Shown one piece after another: positions 1 through 5,918 of a stretch of DNA of 6,841 nucleotides. Within the stretch, counting starts at the first letter, position 1, and every line of letters starts with the position of its first letter. Under the pieces are notes generated by a model. It had not been told where the DNA came from and ran no database searches. It worked only from the letters and a program-made list of their open reading frames with translations. The position numbers and the translations under genes are program-made. Source of the DNA: an uncultured Cloacibacillus sp. (GTDB taxonomy: Bacteria > Synergistota > Synergistia > Synergistales > Synergistaceae); NCBI GenBank assembly GCA_934511335.1, contig CAKSWL010000112.1, positions 1 to 6,841 on the forward strand. Reading direction: 5' to 3'.

Positions 1-654
1 CTGAATCTCACATATCAGACAAACGGTTTCGCCGCCGTAGTCGGGCCGTCAGGCATCGGCAAGACCTACACCTCAAAGCTCTTCACAGAGTCACATCCAG
101 ACACGGCATATATCCGCTGCGCCGACGGCATGTGCCAGGGTGATGTAGTCAACATGCTGCTGGAGATCGTCGGCCTGCCTACCTACGGCACCAAAACTCA
201 GCGCATGAGACGCGCGATCGCCGCCATGCGCGACAGCGGCGTCAAGATGATCTTAGTCGACGAAGCAGATCTGCTTGTCACAGATGGCAGTAAGCCCGCG
301 ATCCTGCGTAAGATATCCGTCTTTCGCGAGATCAAAGAGGCGGGTATCGGCGTCGCCATGATTGGTCTTGAATCATTCGACAACGCGCTGCGCCTTGTCG
401 GTGAGACCTATGTAACAAGCCGTCTCGACTACTTTCGGCGCGTGAAGGACACGGCGACGGAAGAGCTCGCCTATTTTATCTCCAAACTCGGCATCGATCC
501 GGAGACGCCGGAGGCAAGGCACGCAATCTCGCTTGCCCCTAAGCGCGGCAGCCTCCGCCTCATCACCAAGTTTGCGCAAACAGCGAACCTTATCGGCCTG
601 CGCGAGGCATTGGCCGTAATATTCAACGCCACAGGGCATATCAAGGAGGTTTAA
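1..654 (+). CDS. MuB-like AAA+ transposition target/activator ATPase (5' truncated by window)
   Basis: The reading frame is open from base 1, so the N-terminus lies upstream; 217 residues are visible, against about 312 in phage Mu B. Walker A is GPSGIGKT at visible residues 15-22 (bases 43-66). Walker B is ILVDEAD at 84-90 (bases 250-270). GVAMIGLES follows at the sensor-1 position, and a C-terminal RGSLRLITKFA segment resembles the sensor-2 region of MuB/TniB-type ATPases. In this family the ATPase forms filaments on DNA, recruits target DNA and stimulates the DDE transposase MuA, which would be expected just upstream, outside the window. The Gam and GemA neighbours support MuB over a generic AAA_22 protein. 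A strong SD for the next gene overlaps its last codons, so it is the first visible member of the operon. Family assignment is confident; exact orthology to Mu B is inferred. Confidence 0.88.
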   Translation: MNLTYQTNGFAAVVGPSGIGKTYTSKLFTESHPDTAYIRCADGMCQGDVVNMLLEIVGLPTYGTKTQRMRRAIAAMRDSGVKMILVDEADLLVTDGSKPAILRKISVFREIKEAGIGVAMIGLESFDNALRLVGETYVTSRLDYFRRVKDTATEELAYFISKLGIDPETPEARHAISLAPKRGSLRLITKFAQTANLIGLREALAVIFNATGHIKEV

Positions 655-658
655 CATC

Positions 659-865
659 ATGAAAAAGTTAGTCAGGCACTATCTCAACAAACTACTGGGA
701 ATCAAGAAATCGCCGAAGAAAGACCTCTTCTGGCCGCAGGTGATCAAATCGGCCTGTAACGCGGACAGAGCATCGGCAAAGCTTAGGAACAGTATCATCA
801 TCAACCCCGGAGGATCATTATCCATCTATAACGCGAAAGGAGAGTGCATAACATGGCGAGGGTAA
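659..865 (+). CDS. small hypothetical protein between MuB and Gam
   Basis: I do not recognise this 68-aa protein. The ATG at 659 is preceded by AAGGAGGT at 643-650 (8-nt spacing), one of the best ribosome sites in the window, and the gene starts 4 bp after the MuB stop, so it is very probably translated. The N-terminal third is strongly basic (MKKLVRHYLNKLLGIKKSPKK). The C-terminal half, with IIINPGG, SLSIYNAKG and ECITWRG, looks like short beta strands. It has no signal peptide, no membrane segment and a single pair of separated cysteines. Its last 13 bp overlap the start of gam, which suggests translational coupling. Small genes of unknown role are common between B and gam in Mu-like phages. 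No function is proposed. Confidence 0.7.
   Translation: MKKLVRHYLNKLLGIKKSPKKDLFWPQVIKSACNADRASAKLRNSIIINPGGSLSIYNAKGECITWRG
836..843 (+). promoter_or_regulatory. Shine-Dalgarno that decides the gam start
   Basis: AAAGGAGA lies 9 nt before the ATG at 853. An in-frame GTG at 844 directly abuts this motif and so is not a usable start. The gam start is therefore placed at 853. The site sits inside the end of the preceding 68-aa gene. Confidence 0.75.
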
Positions 866-1365
866 AACTGCAGAACCTCCAGCCCATACGCACCGCCGAA
901 GAGGCAAACGACGCGCTACGCGAGCTGGGAGAACTAAAAAGGATCACGGCCGACATCGAAAACCGCATGAACGACGACATCGCCCTCATTAAACAGGGAG
1001 CAGCTCAGGAAGCAGCGCCGCACAATTCCCGCCGCAGCGCGCTGGAGAACGGCCTTCTGGCATACGCCGAAGCGCAGAAGGCCGTCATCTTCAAAGATAA
1101 GCGCAGCCTCAAGCTAGACTACGGCGAACTGGGCTATCGTCGGTCGGCGGAGCTGGCTCCCCGAAAGGGCGCAACATGGAAGAGCATCCTCGGTAAGCTA
1201 AAGGAACTGGCTTTCAAAGAGGCCATCCGCACTAAAGAAGAGCCGGACAAGGAAATCATGAGCCAGTGGCCGGACGAACGCCTAGAACTGGTGGACTGCG
1301 AGCGTAAGCAGAAGGATACTTTCTGGTTCGAGCTCGACGAAGAGAAACTGGCAATGCTGCCGTAG
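853..1365 (+). CDS. gam: Gam-like host-nuclease inhibitor (DNA end-binding protein)
   Basis: 170 aa from the ATG at 853, nearly the same length as Mu Gam (174 aa). Gam is a Ku-like homodimer that binds double-strand DNA ends and blocks exonucleases such as RecBCD, protecting transposing or linear phage DNA in the cytoplasm. The sequence has the family layout. A charged N-terminal helix (about 13-45, AEEANDALRELGELKRITADIENRMND) is followed by a long helix rich in Ala, Glu and Lys. A beta-rich core follows (KLDYGELGYRR, then RKGATWKSILGKLKEL). The C-terminus is acidic (TFWFELDEEKLAMLP). The FKDKRSLKLDYGELGYR stretch is the part most like known Gam proteins. It overlaps the upstream gene by 13 bp and is followed by a 30-bp gap. 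Position between MuB and GemA matches the early/middle region of Mu-like phages. Confidence 0.88.
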   Translation: MARVKLQNLQPIRTAEEANDALRELGELKRITADIENRMNDDIALIKQGAAQEAAPHNSRRSALENGLLAYAEAQKAVIFKDKRSLKLDYGELGYRRSAELAPRKGATWKSILGKLKELAFKEAIRTKEEPDKEIMSQWPDERLELVDCERKQKDTFWFELDEEKLAMLP

Positions 1366-1395
1366 GAAACTGTCTACTAAAGGAGCCCAGACGTT

Positions 1396-1599
1396 ATGGA
1401 ATCGACTATAACTTGTAAAACTGAAGCAAGACCTGAAGGCTGGGAGATGGGGCCTTTTTCAATCCGTTTCCACTACTTCAGGAACGGAATCAGTCTTTGC
1501 GGCAGATATCACTCAGAAGCTACGGTTCTACGATATGAAGATCCCCGCGTAGACCTCTGCTGCCGCGAATGCGCTAAAAGAAAGCTTCGTGAGCCTTAA
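1396..1599 (+). CDS. small Cys/His-rich protein, probable zinc binder
   Basis: 67 aa, start ATG 1396 with AAGGAG at 1380-1385 (10-nt spacing). No named family is recognised. The visible signature is C35-x3-H39 followed about 16 residues later by C55, C56-x2-C59 (LCGRYH ... LCCREC), which could form one structural zinc site, then a basic tail (AKRKLREP). The N-terminal half (WEMGPFSIRFHYFRNG) is aromatic and beta-like. Small treble-clef or zinc-finger proteins are common in the semi-essential middle region of Mu-like phages and may act as regulators or anti-host factors; that role is inference only. The stop codon TAA overlaps an ATG at 1599 (TAATG) that opens the frame of the next gene, but the real downstream start is probably 1677. 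Confidence 0.65.
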   Translation: MESTITCKTEARPEGWEMGPFSIRFHYFRNGISLCGRYHSEATVLRYEDPRVDLCCRECAKRKLREP

Positions 1600-1605
1600 T
1601 GCGAA

Positions 1606-1642
1606 ACAGGGCTTCGGCCCTGTCACCGGAAAGCGGTGTTTT
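1606..1642 (+). terminator. tandem mRNA hairpins, possible weak terminator or attenuator
   Basis: Bases 1606-1612 (ACAGGGC) and 1617-1623 (GCCCTGT) pair perfectly around a TTCG tetraloop, a very stable RNA hairpin. It is followed at once by CACCG (1624-1628), GAAAG, CGGTG (1634-1638), a second 5-bp stem, and then TTTT (1639-1642). The pair occupies the otherwise empty 77 bp between the cysteine-rich gene and the GemA start. The T run is short, so termination would be partial. An RNA-stability or processing element is the alternative. Confidence 0.45.
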
Positions 1643-1659
1643 CGGTCTGATGAGCAGCC

Positions 1660-1666
1660 AAAGGAG
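1660..1666 (+). promoter_or_regulatory. Shine-Dalgarno that decides the gemA start
   Basis: AAAGGAG sits 10 nt before the ATG at 1677. Earlier in-frame ATGs at 1599 and 1650 have no such motif, and the first would read through the UUCG hairpin. The start at 1677 also begins the protein at the conserved GemA region. Confidence 0.75.
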
Positions 1667-1676
1667 CGATAAAAAG

Positions 1677-2096
1677 ATGACAGCGCCAAAAAACATCACA
1701 GCCACACAGAAAAAAATCATCTGGAGCATCGCGCGCAAGTCTTTGTGTCTTGACGATTCTACACTCTACTCCTGCATTATGCAGATGTTTTCGGCAGAGC
1801 GCATGAGTGCGCTTTCCGCCGCACAGGCGGATCTGCTCATCAAGGAGCTGCGCCGGAAAGAATGCGGCCTCGGCGACCGCCTGACCGCCCTTCAGTACCG
1901 AGGCATCACGCGCCGCGCGAAAGAGCTTGGCTGGAGCCTGAAAGGGCTGCACCAGTTCATAAAAAATGAAACCGGTATAGACGAACTCTCATGGCTCACA
2001 GTGGAACAGGCCAGGTTCGTCATCACAGGCATGGAGAAAATAAGAAAGTGGCGGGAAACGCACCCCAAAGAGGAGAAAATAGATGGCGTACAGTGA
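1677..2096 (+). CDS. gemA: GemA/Mu gp16-like regulatory protein (DUF1018)
   Basis: 139 aa from ATG 1677. The N-terminal part (ATQKKIIWSIARKSLCLDDSTLYSCIMQMF, then SALSAAQADLLIKEL) and the C-terminal part (RRAKELGWSLKGLHQFIKNETG, IDELSWLTVEQARFVITGMEKIRKW) match the two conserved blocks of the GemA/gp16 family. These include the typical 'tG-id-l-wLt-eqa--vI--L--W' ending. GemA of Mu is a middle-region protein reported to affect host gene expression and DNA supercoiling; its biochemical activity is not well defined. The protein is all-helical and cytoplasmic in appearance. Its last 14 bp overlap the start of the terminase gene, so the two are probably translationally coupled, whereas in Mu itself gp16 is separated from the terminase by lysis and other genes. 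That compression is one sign of a shortened element. Confidence 0.85.
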   Translation: MTAPKNITATQKKIIWSIARKSLCLDDSTLYSCIMQMFSAERMSALSAAQADLLIKELRRKECGLGDRLTALQYRGITRRAKELGWSLKGLHQFIKNETGIDELSWLTVEQARFVITGMEKIRKWRETHPKEEKIDGVQ

Positions 2097-3678
2097 GAAC
2101 GTAAAAAAAGAGGCCAAGCGCCTTTACCTCTCCGGCTACAGCGCAAGCGAGGTCGCCGAACGCATCAACGTCAACCCCGACACCGTCTTCCGATGGCGGG
2201 CCCGATACAGATGGGACGAAGAGACGACCGACGACTCCGTAGCCGGCATAAAAAAACAGATAGCGGCGATCATAGCCTCCGAGGAAGATTTGACGGAGGC
2301 ACAAACCCGTAAGATAGAAAAACTTACGAAAGCAGTGGACAAGCTGGAACGTTCATCAGAGCGAGAAGGCAAAAAGGCAAGAGGCCGCAAACGCAAGAAA
2401 GAGGCCCCCGACGCGCTGCGCGCCGAGGTGATCGGCGACATCAGAAGCCGAGCTATGGATACCCTGTATCAATATCAACGTAAATTTCTTGAAGACGAAA
2501 GCCTCTATCGTTTGTTGCTCAAAAGCCGCCAGACTGGCTTTTCTTATCTGCTCGGGCTGGAAGTAATGCTTGGGGCAATCTCACGTGGCGAGAATCAAAT
2601 ACTCATTTCAGCCTCGCAGGATCAATCGGACATCGTGCGCCGCTACTGTACGATGTGGTGCGAGAAATATGAAGTCGAATATCTCGAAGACGGAAATTCT
2701 CTCATCATGCCCGGCGGTAAACGGTGTTTCTTTTTGCCGAGCAACCCAAGGACAATACAGGGATATACGGGAGACCTCTATCTTGATGAATTCGCATGGC
2801 ATATGAAGAACCGCCTCATGTGGGGACTTGCCACGCCGATCGCGACGCAGGGAGGCAAGCGCATCACGGTTATCAGCACCCCGTACACGGAAACAGATAT
2901 GTTCGGCGAGCTTGTGACACGCCCTGAGAAGTATTTGAGATTCAGCCGCCATAAGGTAACTATTCACGACGCGAAGGCGGAAGGGCTGCCGGTAGATATC
3001 GACGATATTCGCAGCCTTGTAGACGACATTACTTTCGCCCAAGCTTACGAATGCCAGTTCTTCAGCGATGTTTTGTCTCTACTGTCTTCTGATGAGATTA
3101 GAGCGGCCTTCAACGATGATTGTCTGTGCTATGTTCCGAACTGGGTCAACGGCGGCGTTGATATCGGTCGTTACAAAGACCTTACAGCACTGATTTTAGC
3201 GGAACAATTTATGGAAAATGGCGATAAATTCGTCGCCGTACGCCATATGGACACTCTAAATAACGTGACTTTTGAGGGACAGAAGAGTCATATAGCGGCT
3301 GTGATCGAAAGCTGGAAAGTCAAGCGTATGGCAATAGACGCAACTGGAATTGGTTCAAACCTTGCCGAGGACATGCAACGTCTTTACCCTGGCAAAGTTC
3401 TACCTACAGCATTCACAAGAGAGAAGAAGGAAGCTTGGGCACTCGGTGTCAAAAAGTTGTTCGAGTCCGGCAGGATTTATATTCCAAACGATAGGGATCT
3501 CGTAATGCAGCTTCAGAGTATAAAGCGTAAGCCCACTGAGCGCGGTTTTACATACGACGCCGACCGAAACGAACAGGTCAAGCACGCCGACCTTTTCTGG
3601 GCCTTGGCCCTCGCTGTACAGGACTTCGCGGGACGGCGGCGGGTCATGACGTCCGGCAATATAAAAATTCTGCGTTAG
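2083..3678 (+). CDS. Mu gp28-like terminase large subunit with N-terminal HTH
   Basis: 531 aa, full length, SD AGAGGAG about 7 nt before the ATG. Residues 1-45 form a helix-turn-helix of the terminase gpP/small-subunit type (AKRLYLSGYSASEVAERINVNPDTVFRWRARYRW), followed by a charged coiled-coil linker (about 65-108). The ATPase core has a deviant Walker A KSRQTGFS (147-154), Walker B LYLDEF (232-237, D235/E236) and motif III ITVISTP (261-267). The RNase H-like nuclease domain follows, with D360 (GGVDIG), D419 (AIDATGIG) and D503 (KHADLFWALAL). The enzyme packages DNA into a procapsid through the portal ring and cuts it. All motor and nuclease residues are present, so it should be active. In Mu the HTH function is a separate small subunit (gp27); here it is fused. 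No portal gene follows, which is the main oddity of the locus. Confidence 0.92.
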   Translation: MAYSENVKKEAKRLYLSGYSASEVAERINVNPDTVFRWRARYRWDEETTDDSVAGIKKQIAAIIASEEDLTEAQTRKIEKLTKAVDKLERSSEREGKKARGRKRKKEAPDALRAEVIGDIRSRAMDTLYQYQRKFLEDESLYRLLLKSRQTGFSYLLGLEVMLGAISRGENQILISASQDQSDIVRRYCTMWCEKYEVEYLEDGNSLIMPGGKRCFFLPSNPRTIQGYTGDLYLDEFAWHMKNRLMWGLATPIATQGGKRITVISTPYTETDMFGELVTRPEKYLRFSRHKVTIHDAKAEGLPVDIDDIRSLVDDITFAQAYECQFFSDVLSLLSSDEIRAAFNDDCLCYVPNWVNGGVDIGRYKDLTALILAEQFMENGDKFVAVRHMDTLNNVTFEGQKSHIAAVIESWKVKRMAIDATGIGSNLAEDMQRLYPGKVLPTAFTREKKEAWALGVKKLFESGRIYIPNDRDLVMQLQSIKRKPTERGFTYDADRNEQVKHADLFWALALAVQDFAGRRRVMTSGNIKILR

Positions 3679-3689
3679 GAGATGAAAAG

Positions 3690-3881
3690 ATGATATGCCC
3701 GAACTGTGGTTCCAAGCTGTCAGTCGCATGGACAAACGATCTGCTAGATGTCATAGAGCGGAATCGTCGCTGCCCGAATTGCGGAAAGTATTATAAGAGT
3801 GTAGAGGTTTTGAAAAGGAGCATAGATCGCGATGAAGCGTCTGCAAAAAAGCGCGGCATTGAATCTGCAAGGCACAATTAA
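3690..3881 (+). CDS. small four-cysteine zinc-ribbon protein
   Basis: 63 aa, start ATG 3690, SD TAGGAG at 3676-3681 overlapping the terminase stop. Two CPNC knuckles (C3/C6 and C28/C31) make one zinc ribbon; the pattern CPNCG...RNRRCPNCGKYYKSVEVLKR resembles the N-terminal ribbon of NrdR and, loosely, the Com/Ogr small zinc proteins of phages. The C-terminal part is a charged helix (about 40-63). Its last 50 bp lie inside the MuF-toxin gene in another frame, so the two are closely coupled. Mu Com is a zinc protein that activates translation of the toxic mom gene; a similar control of the downstream MuF-toxin is attractive but is pure inference. It sits exactly where Mu-like phages carry the portal gene. 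Confidence 0.75.
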   Translation: MICPNCGSKLSVAWTNDLLDVIERNRRCPNCGKYYKSVEVLKRSIDRDEASAKKRGIESARHN

Positions 3882-5193
3882 CACGCTGAAGACGGCGCTC
3901 TCCAAGGCGTGGGACAGGCAAGCCCGCGCCTTTTTGCTTGATCTGCTTACAGAGGCGGAGCTTATCGGAGCCGAAGGTCTACCATCTGAAGGAGAGATCG
4001 CGCGCATTCACGAGAAAGCCGAAAACTACCTTGGCGCTGGCTTGGCGGAAGCAGCCCGGCAGCCCGTGATATCGGCGCAGTCCGCCGCCTACCAGATTGG
4101 TAAGCGTGCAGTCGGTACTGACTTCAGCTTCACCCGCAAGGATATCAACGCGCTCGACATTCTGCGCGACGATATGCTCTTCTGGGTCGGCAAGAGCTAC
4201 GACCGTCAGTTCTCCGGCTGGATGCAGGACAGGGTCAGAGAATATTTCGACGAAGGCCTTTCCCGCGTGCAGCTGACGGAGCGGATCGCGGATCAAATGA
4301 ACGTCCTTGATCCAAACGTGAAGGATTATATCGCGCTGCTTGCCGATCACAACACGACCAGAGTCGCGGAGATGGGGCACGTCAGCGGTTATGAGGATGC
4401 CGGTATCGAATACGCCGAGATCGTTGCCGTCATGGATAACCGTACAAGTCCCATCTGCCGCCATCTAAACGGCAGGATCATCCCCGTGTCGGCCATGTCC
4501 GCGCAGCGCGATCGGCTGCTTGCCGCCTCAAAGAGCCGTAGCATTGCAGCCGCGAAAAAGGCGCAGCCGATGATGTCCGCCACCAGCGGCATCGGTCTTG
4601 ACGTGCTCAACACCACGCCGACGGGGCAGATCATTGAACAGGGCGTCGGATTCCCGCCATATCATTTCCGGTGCAGGACGACCACCGTCGCGCACTTTTT
4701 GCCCGCCGAGTACCACGAGCAGGTCAAAGAATGGGCGATAAACGGCGAAATACCGCATAAACAGCTTCCAGATCTTGTTGGCTATGCGAAGAACGCCCAT
4801 TGGGGCACGCATAATCAAATATGGGATAAGAGAAACGGCGGGGATGGCAAACCACATCCGACAGCTTTCGTACATTATATGAAACACCGCGGCCAGTTCA
4901 AACATATCAAGATCGAATCGCAGTTGGAGTATAATCAGCGTGCGATGGAGCTGATTCGGGGCGGAAAGCGCGATCTGTATCTGGCGATCCGCAATAAAGA
5001 ACATCCATATCCTGTTCTGATGGCCTATGATCCTCAGACAGAAGAGTTCGTGGCCGTCAACATAAAAGGACAAAACATAGCGACGTATTATCATGTCGGT
5101 ACACATGCCTGGGAAGCTAAAAAGAATGGGCATGAGATTTTTATAGCATTGCCAAAGGAGGTACAGAAATGGATTCCGTTCATAAATATCTAA
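3832..5193 (+). CDS. MuF/SPP1 gp7 head protein fused to a C-terminal BECR-type nuclease toxin
   Basis: 453 aa, ATG 3832 with AAAAGGAG at 3813-3820. Residues 1-190 are helical and resemble the N-terminal part of MuF/gp7 minor head proteins. The diagnostic MuF block is MDNRTSPICRHLNGRIIPV (201-219) followed by PPYHFRCRTT (275-284), with C209, H278, C281 and R282 conserved. After a linker, residues 340-440 carry a different domain. It has HYMKH (348-352), EYNQRAME (366-373), YDPQTEEFVAVN (399-410) and GQNIATYYHV (413-422). This 'H-x-x-K-H ... EY--A ... eFav ... G-i-TyY' pattern is typical of barnase/EndoU/colicin E5/RelE-like (BECR) toxins found at the C-termini of polymorphic toxins; H348, K351, H352, T418 and H421 are candidate active-site residues. 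MuF-domain polymorphic toxins of phages are known. The product would be packed in a virion and released into a target cell. The toxin fold call is by pattern, not by search. Confidence 0.85.
   Translation: MKRLQKSAALNLQGTINTLKTALSKAWDRQARAFLLDLLTEAELIGAEGLPSEGEIARIHEKAENYLGAGLAEAARQPVISAQSAAYQIGKRAVGTDFSFTRKDINALDILRDDMLFWVGKSYDRQFSGWMQDRVREYFDEGLSRVQLTERIADQMNVLDPNVKDYIALLADHNTTRVAEMGHVSGYEDAGIEYAEIVAVMDNRTSPICRHLNGRIIPVSAMSAQRDRLLAASKSRSIAAAKKAQPMMSATSGIGLDVLNTTPTGQIIEQGVGFPPYHFRCRTTTVAHFLPAEYHEQVKEWAINGEIPHKQLPDLVGYAKNAHWGTHNQIWDKRNGGDGKPHPTAFVHYMKHRGQFKHIKIESQLEYNQRAMELIRGGKRDLYLAIRNKEHPYPVLMAYDPQTEEFVAVNIKGQNIATYYHVGTHAWEAKKNGHEIFIALPKEVQKWIPFINI
5154..5162 (+). promoter_or_regulatory. 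very strong Shine-Dalgarno of the immunity candidate
   Basis: AAAGGAGGT, a 9-nt match to the anti-SD, ends 6 nt before the ATG at 5169 and lies inside the last codons of the toxin gene. This would give the downstream protein high translation, as needed for an antitoxin or immunity protein. Confidence 0.75.
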
Positions 5194-5558
5194 GCGAAGA
5201 GATGGATTCCTACGGACTCAAGACGATCGATGAGCTTACAACACTTATTTATGAGGGGGCCGGATTCGACTGGATTCGCGATAAAAACAATGATTGGGAC
5301 TATCTGGATAACCATTACATGGAATTAGAAGTGCGCTCGGCTCTCGAATTTATCCGCCCGGAGTTGCCTTTGATGGCGCTAGCCACCCTAGATAAATGGG
5401 ACGTCCTCTACAGGGAATGGATAGCCAAAGGGATATTCTATGAGCGTTATGCCGCCATTGGCGGATGGCGTTTCACCTGGGAAAGGAAACGCGAATATAC
5501 CGCAGAATTGCTTGGTCGTCCCATCCCCAAATCCCATTGGTGGTACTGGCCTTCGTAA
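5169..5558 (+). CDS. putative immunity protein for the MuF-toxin
   Basis: 129 aa, no family recognised. The gene begins 25 bp before the toxin stop codon and is translated from a near-perfect SD, so toxin and partner are made together. It has no signal peptide or membrane segment, so it would act in the cytoplasm. Composition is striking: nine tryptophans (DWIRD, NDWDY, KWDV, REW, GWRF, TWER, SHWWYWPS), an acidic N-terminal two thirds, and a predicted helical centre (MELEVRSALEFIRPELPLMALATLDKWDVLYREW). Small, acidic, aromatic proteins directly downstream of polymorphic toxins are usually the cognate immunity proteins that cap the nuclease active site. That role rests on position, size and composition only; a small virion or tail-like protein is the alternative. 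It is the last gene of the element on this side. Confidence 0.65.
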   Translation: MDSVHKYLSEEMDSYGLKTIDELTTLIYEGAGFDWIRDKNNDWDYLDNHYMELEVRSALEFIRPELPLMALATLDKWDVLYREWIAKGIFYERYAAIGGWRFTWERKREYTAELLGRPIPKSHWWYWPS

Positions 5559-5583
5559 GAAAAATGAGGTTCGAGTTCAAAAA

Positions 5584-5592
5584 TTATCCACA
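5584..5592 (+). promoter_or_regulatory. DnaA-box consensus TTATCCACA, left copy
   Basis: Exact match to the bacterial DnaA-box consensus TTATNCACA, 25 bp after the immunity-candidate stop. The identity with the second copy extends to 10 bp (TTATCCACAT). An AGGTTC lies 11 bp upstream (5567-5572), as it lies 10 bp upstream of the other copy. It may be a true DnaA site or a piece of a transposase-binding repeat. Confidence 0.5.
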
Positions 5593-5624
5593 TCACCCCA
5601 AAAATGGCGTAAAAAAGAATTATC

Positions 5625-5732
5625 GATTGCAGAACCATGACAATATTATTACAAACGAGAAAACTACGCTATGACTAAAAAAATGATTGCGGAACCAAAT
5701 TTTTAGTGGTTCCGCAATCAGGTTCCGCAATC
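5625..5732. repeat. four copies of a 13-bp motif GATTGCRGAACCA in both orientations
   Basis: Copies: 5625-5637 (+, GATTGCAGAACCA), 5685-5697 (+, GATTGCGGAACCA), 5707-5719 (-, same sequence) and 5721-5732 (-, 12 bases, flanking base differs). The last two are tandem, 13-14 bp apart, and the middle two are a mirror pair. Repeated motifs of this size near an element boundary are what MuA/TnsB-type transposases bind; plasmid-like iterons are the other possibility. Most changes between copies fall at the edges, suggesting the core is under selection. Confidence 0.8.
5677..5720 (-). terminator. 14-bp perfect hairpin plus T7 tract on the minus strand
   Basis: TGATTGCGGAACCA (5684-5697) pairs perfectly with 5707-5720 around a 9-nt loop. 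On the minus strand the stem is followed by seven T residues (complement of A5677-5683), the exact form of a Rho-independent terminator that would stop transcription entering the phage operon from the mrp side. On the + strand no T tract follows. The stem is built from the repeated 13-bp motif, so a protein-binding role may be primary. Confidence 0.55.
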
Positions 5733-5735
5733 GAG

Positions 5736-5744
5736 TTATCCACA
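5736..5744 (+). promoter_or_regulatory. DnaA-box consensus TTATCCACA, right copy
   Basis: Second exact TTATCCACA, 3 bp after the last 13-bp repeat and in the same orientation as the first copy, 152 bp away. Read on the minus strand this is TGTGGATAAC followed by two 13-bp repeats, which looks like a TG-starting transposon end. 5744 is therefore one candidate for the outer edge of the element. Confidence 0.5.
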
Positions 5745-5786
5745 TGGTCTAAAATAGCAAAAACAGCCTCAAAATCACCCGATCGA

Positions 5787-5886
5787 GGCAGTTTCTAAAA
5801 TTTTCGTAAACACCTTAAAACTCAGTTTTAATGCACCTTTAAAACGTTCTGGGCAGTTCTTAAACGCCTCTAAAATTCTTTTAAAC
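5787..5886. repeat. imperfect AT-rich direct repeat pair
   Basis: GGCAGTT followed by TCTAAAATTTTCGTAAAC (5787-5811) recurs at 5852-5886 as GGCAGTT, a 10-bp insertion (CTTAAACGCC), then TCTAAAATTCTTTTAAAC. Similar CTAAAA or TTAAAC words recur between 5748 and 5886, at spacings close to 10-11 bp or its multiples, as expected for curved DNA. Confidence 0.5.
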
Positions 5887-5918
5887 GCCCTCGCCTTCAA
5901 AAACTCCAGAATCCGAGT

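Noticed and set aside
844..852. GTG start for gam
   Set aside because: It abuts the ribosome-binding motif with no spacing; ATG 853 is correctly spaced.
1599..1676. Upstream starts of gemA at 1599 (TAATG overlap) or 1650
   Set aside because: Neither has a Shine-Dalgarno; 1677 has AAAGGAG at proper distance and begins just before the conserved family region.
3979..5133. Long minus-strand open frames opposite the MuF-toxin gene (3979-4464, 4528-5133)
   Set aside because: Shadows of the GC-rich coding strand; no ribosome sites and no family-like sequence.
5440..5674. Two short + strand open frames overlapping the end of the immunity candidate (5440-5640 and 5465-5674)
   Set aside because: Both lack ribosome sites and sit in other frames of a better supported gene or run into the repeat array.
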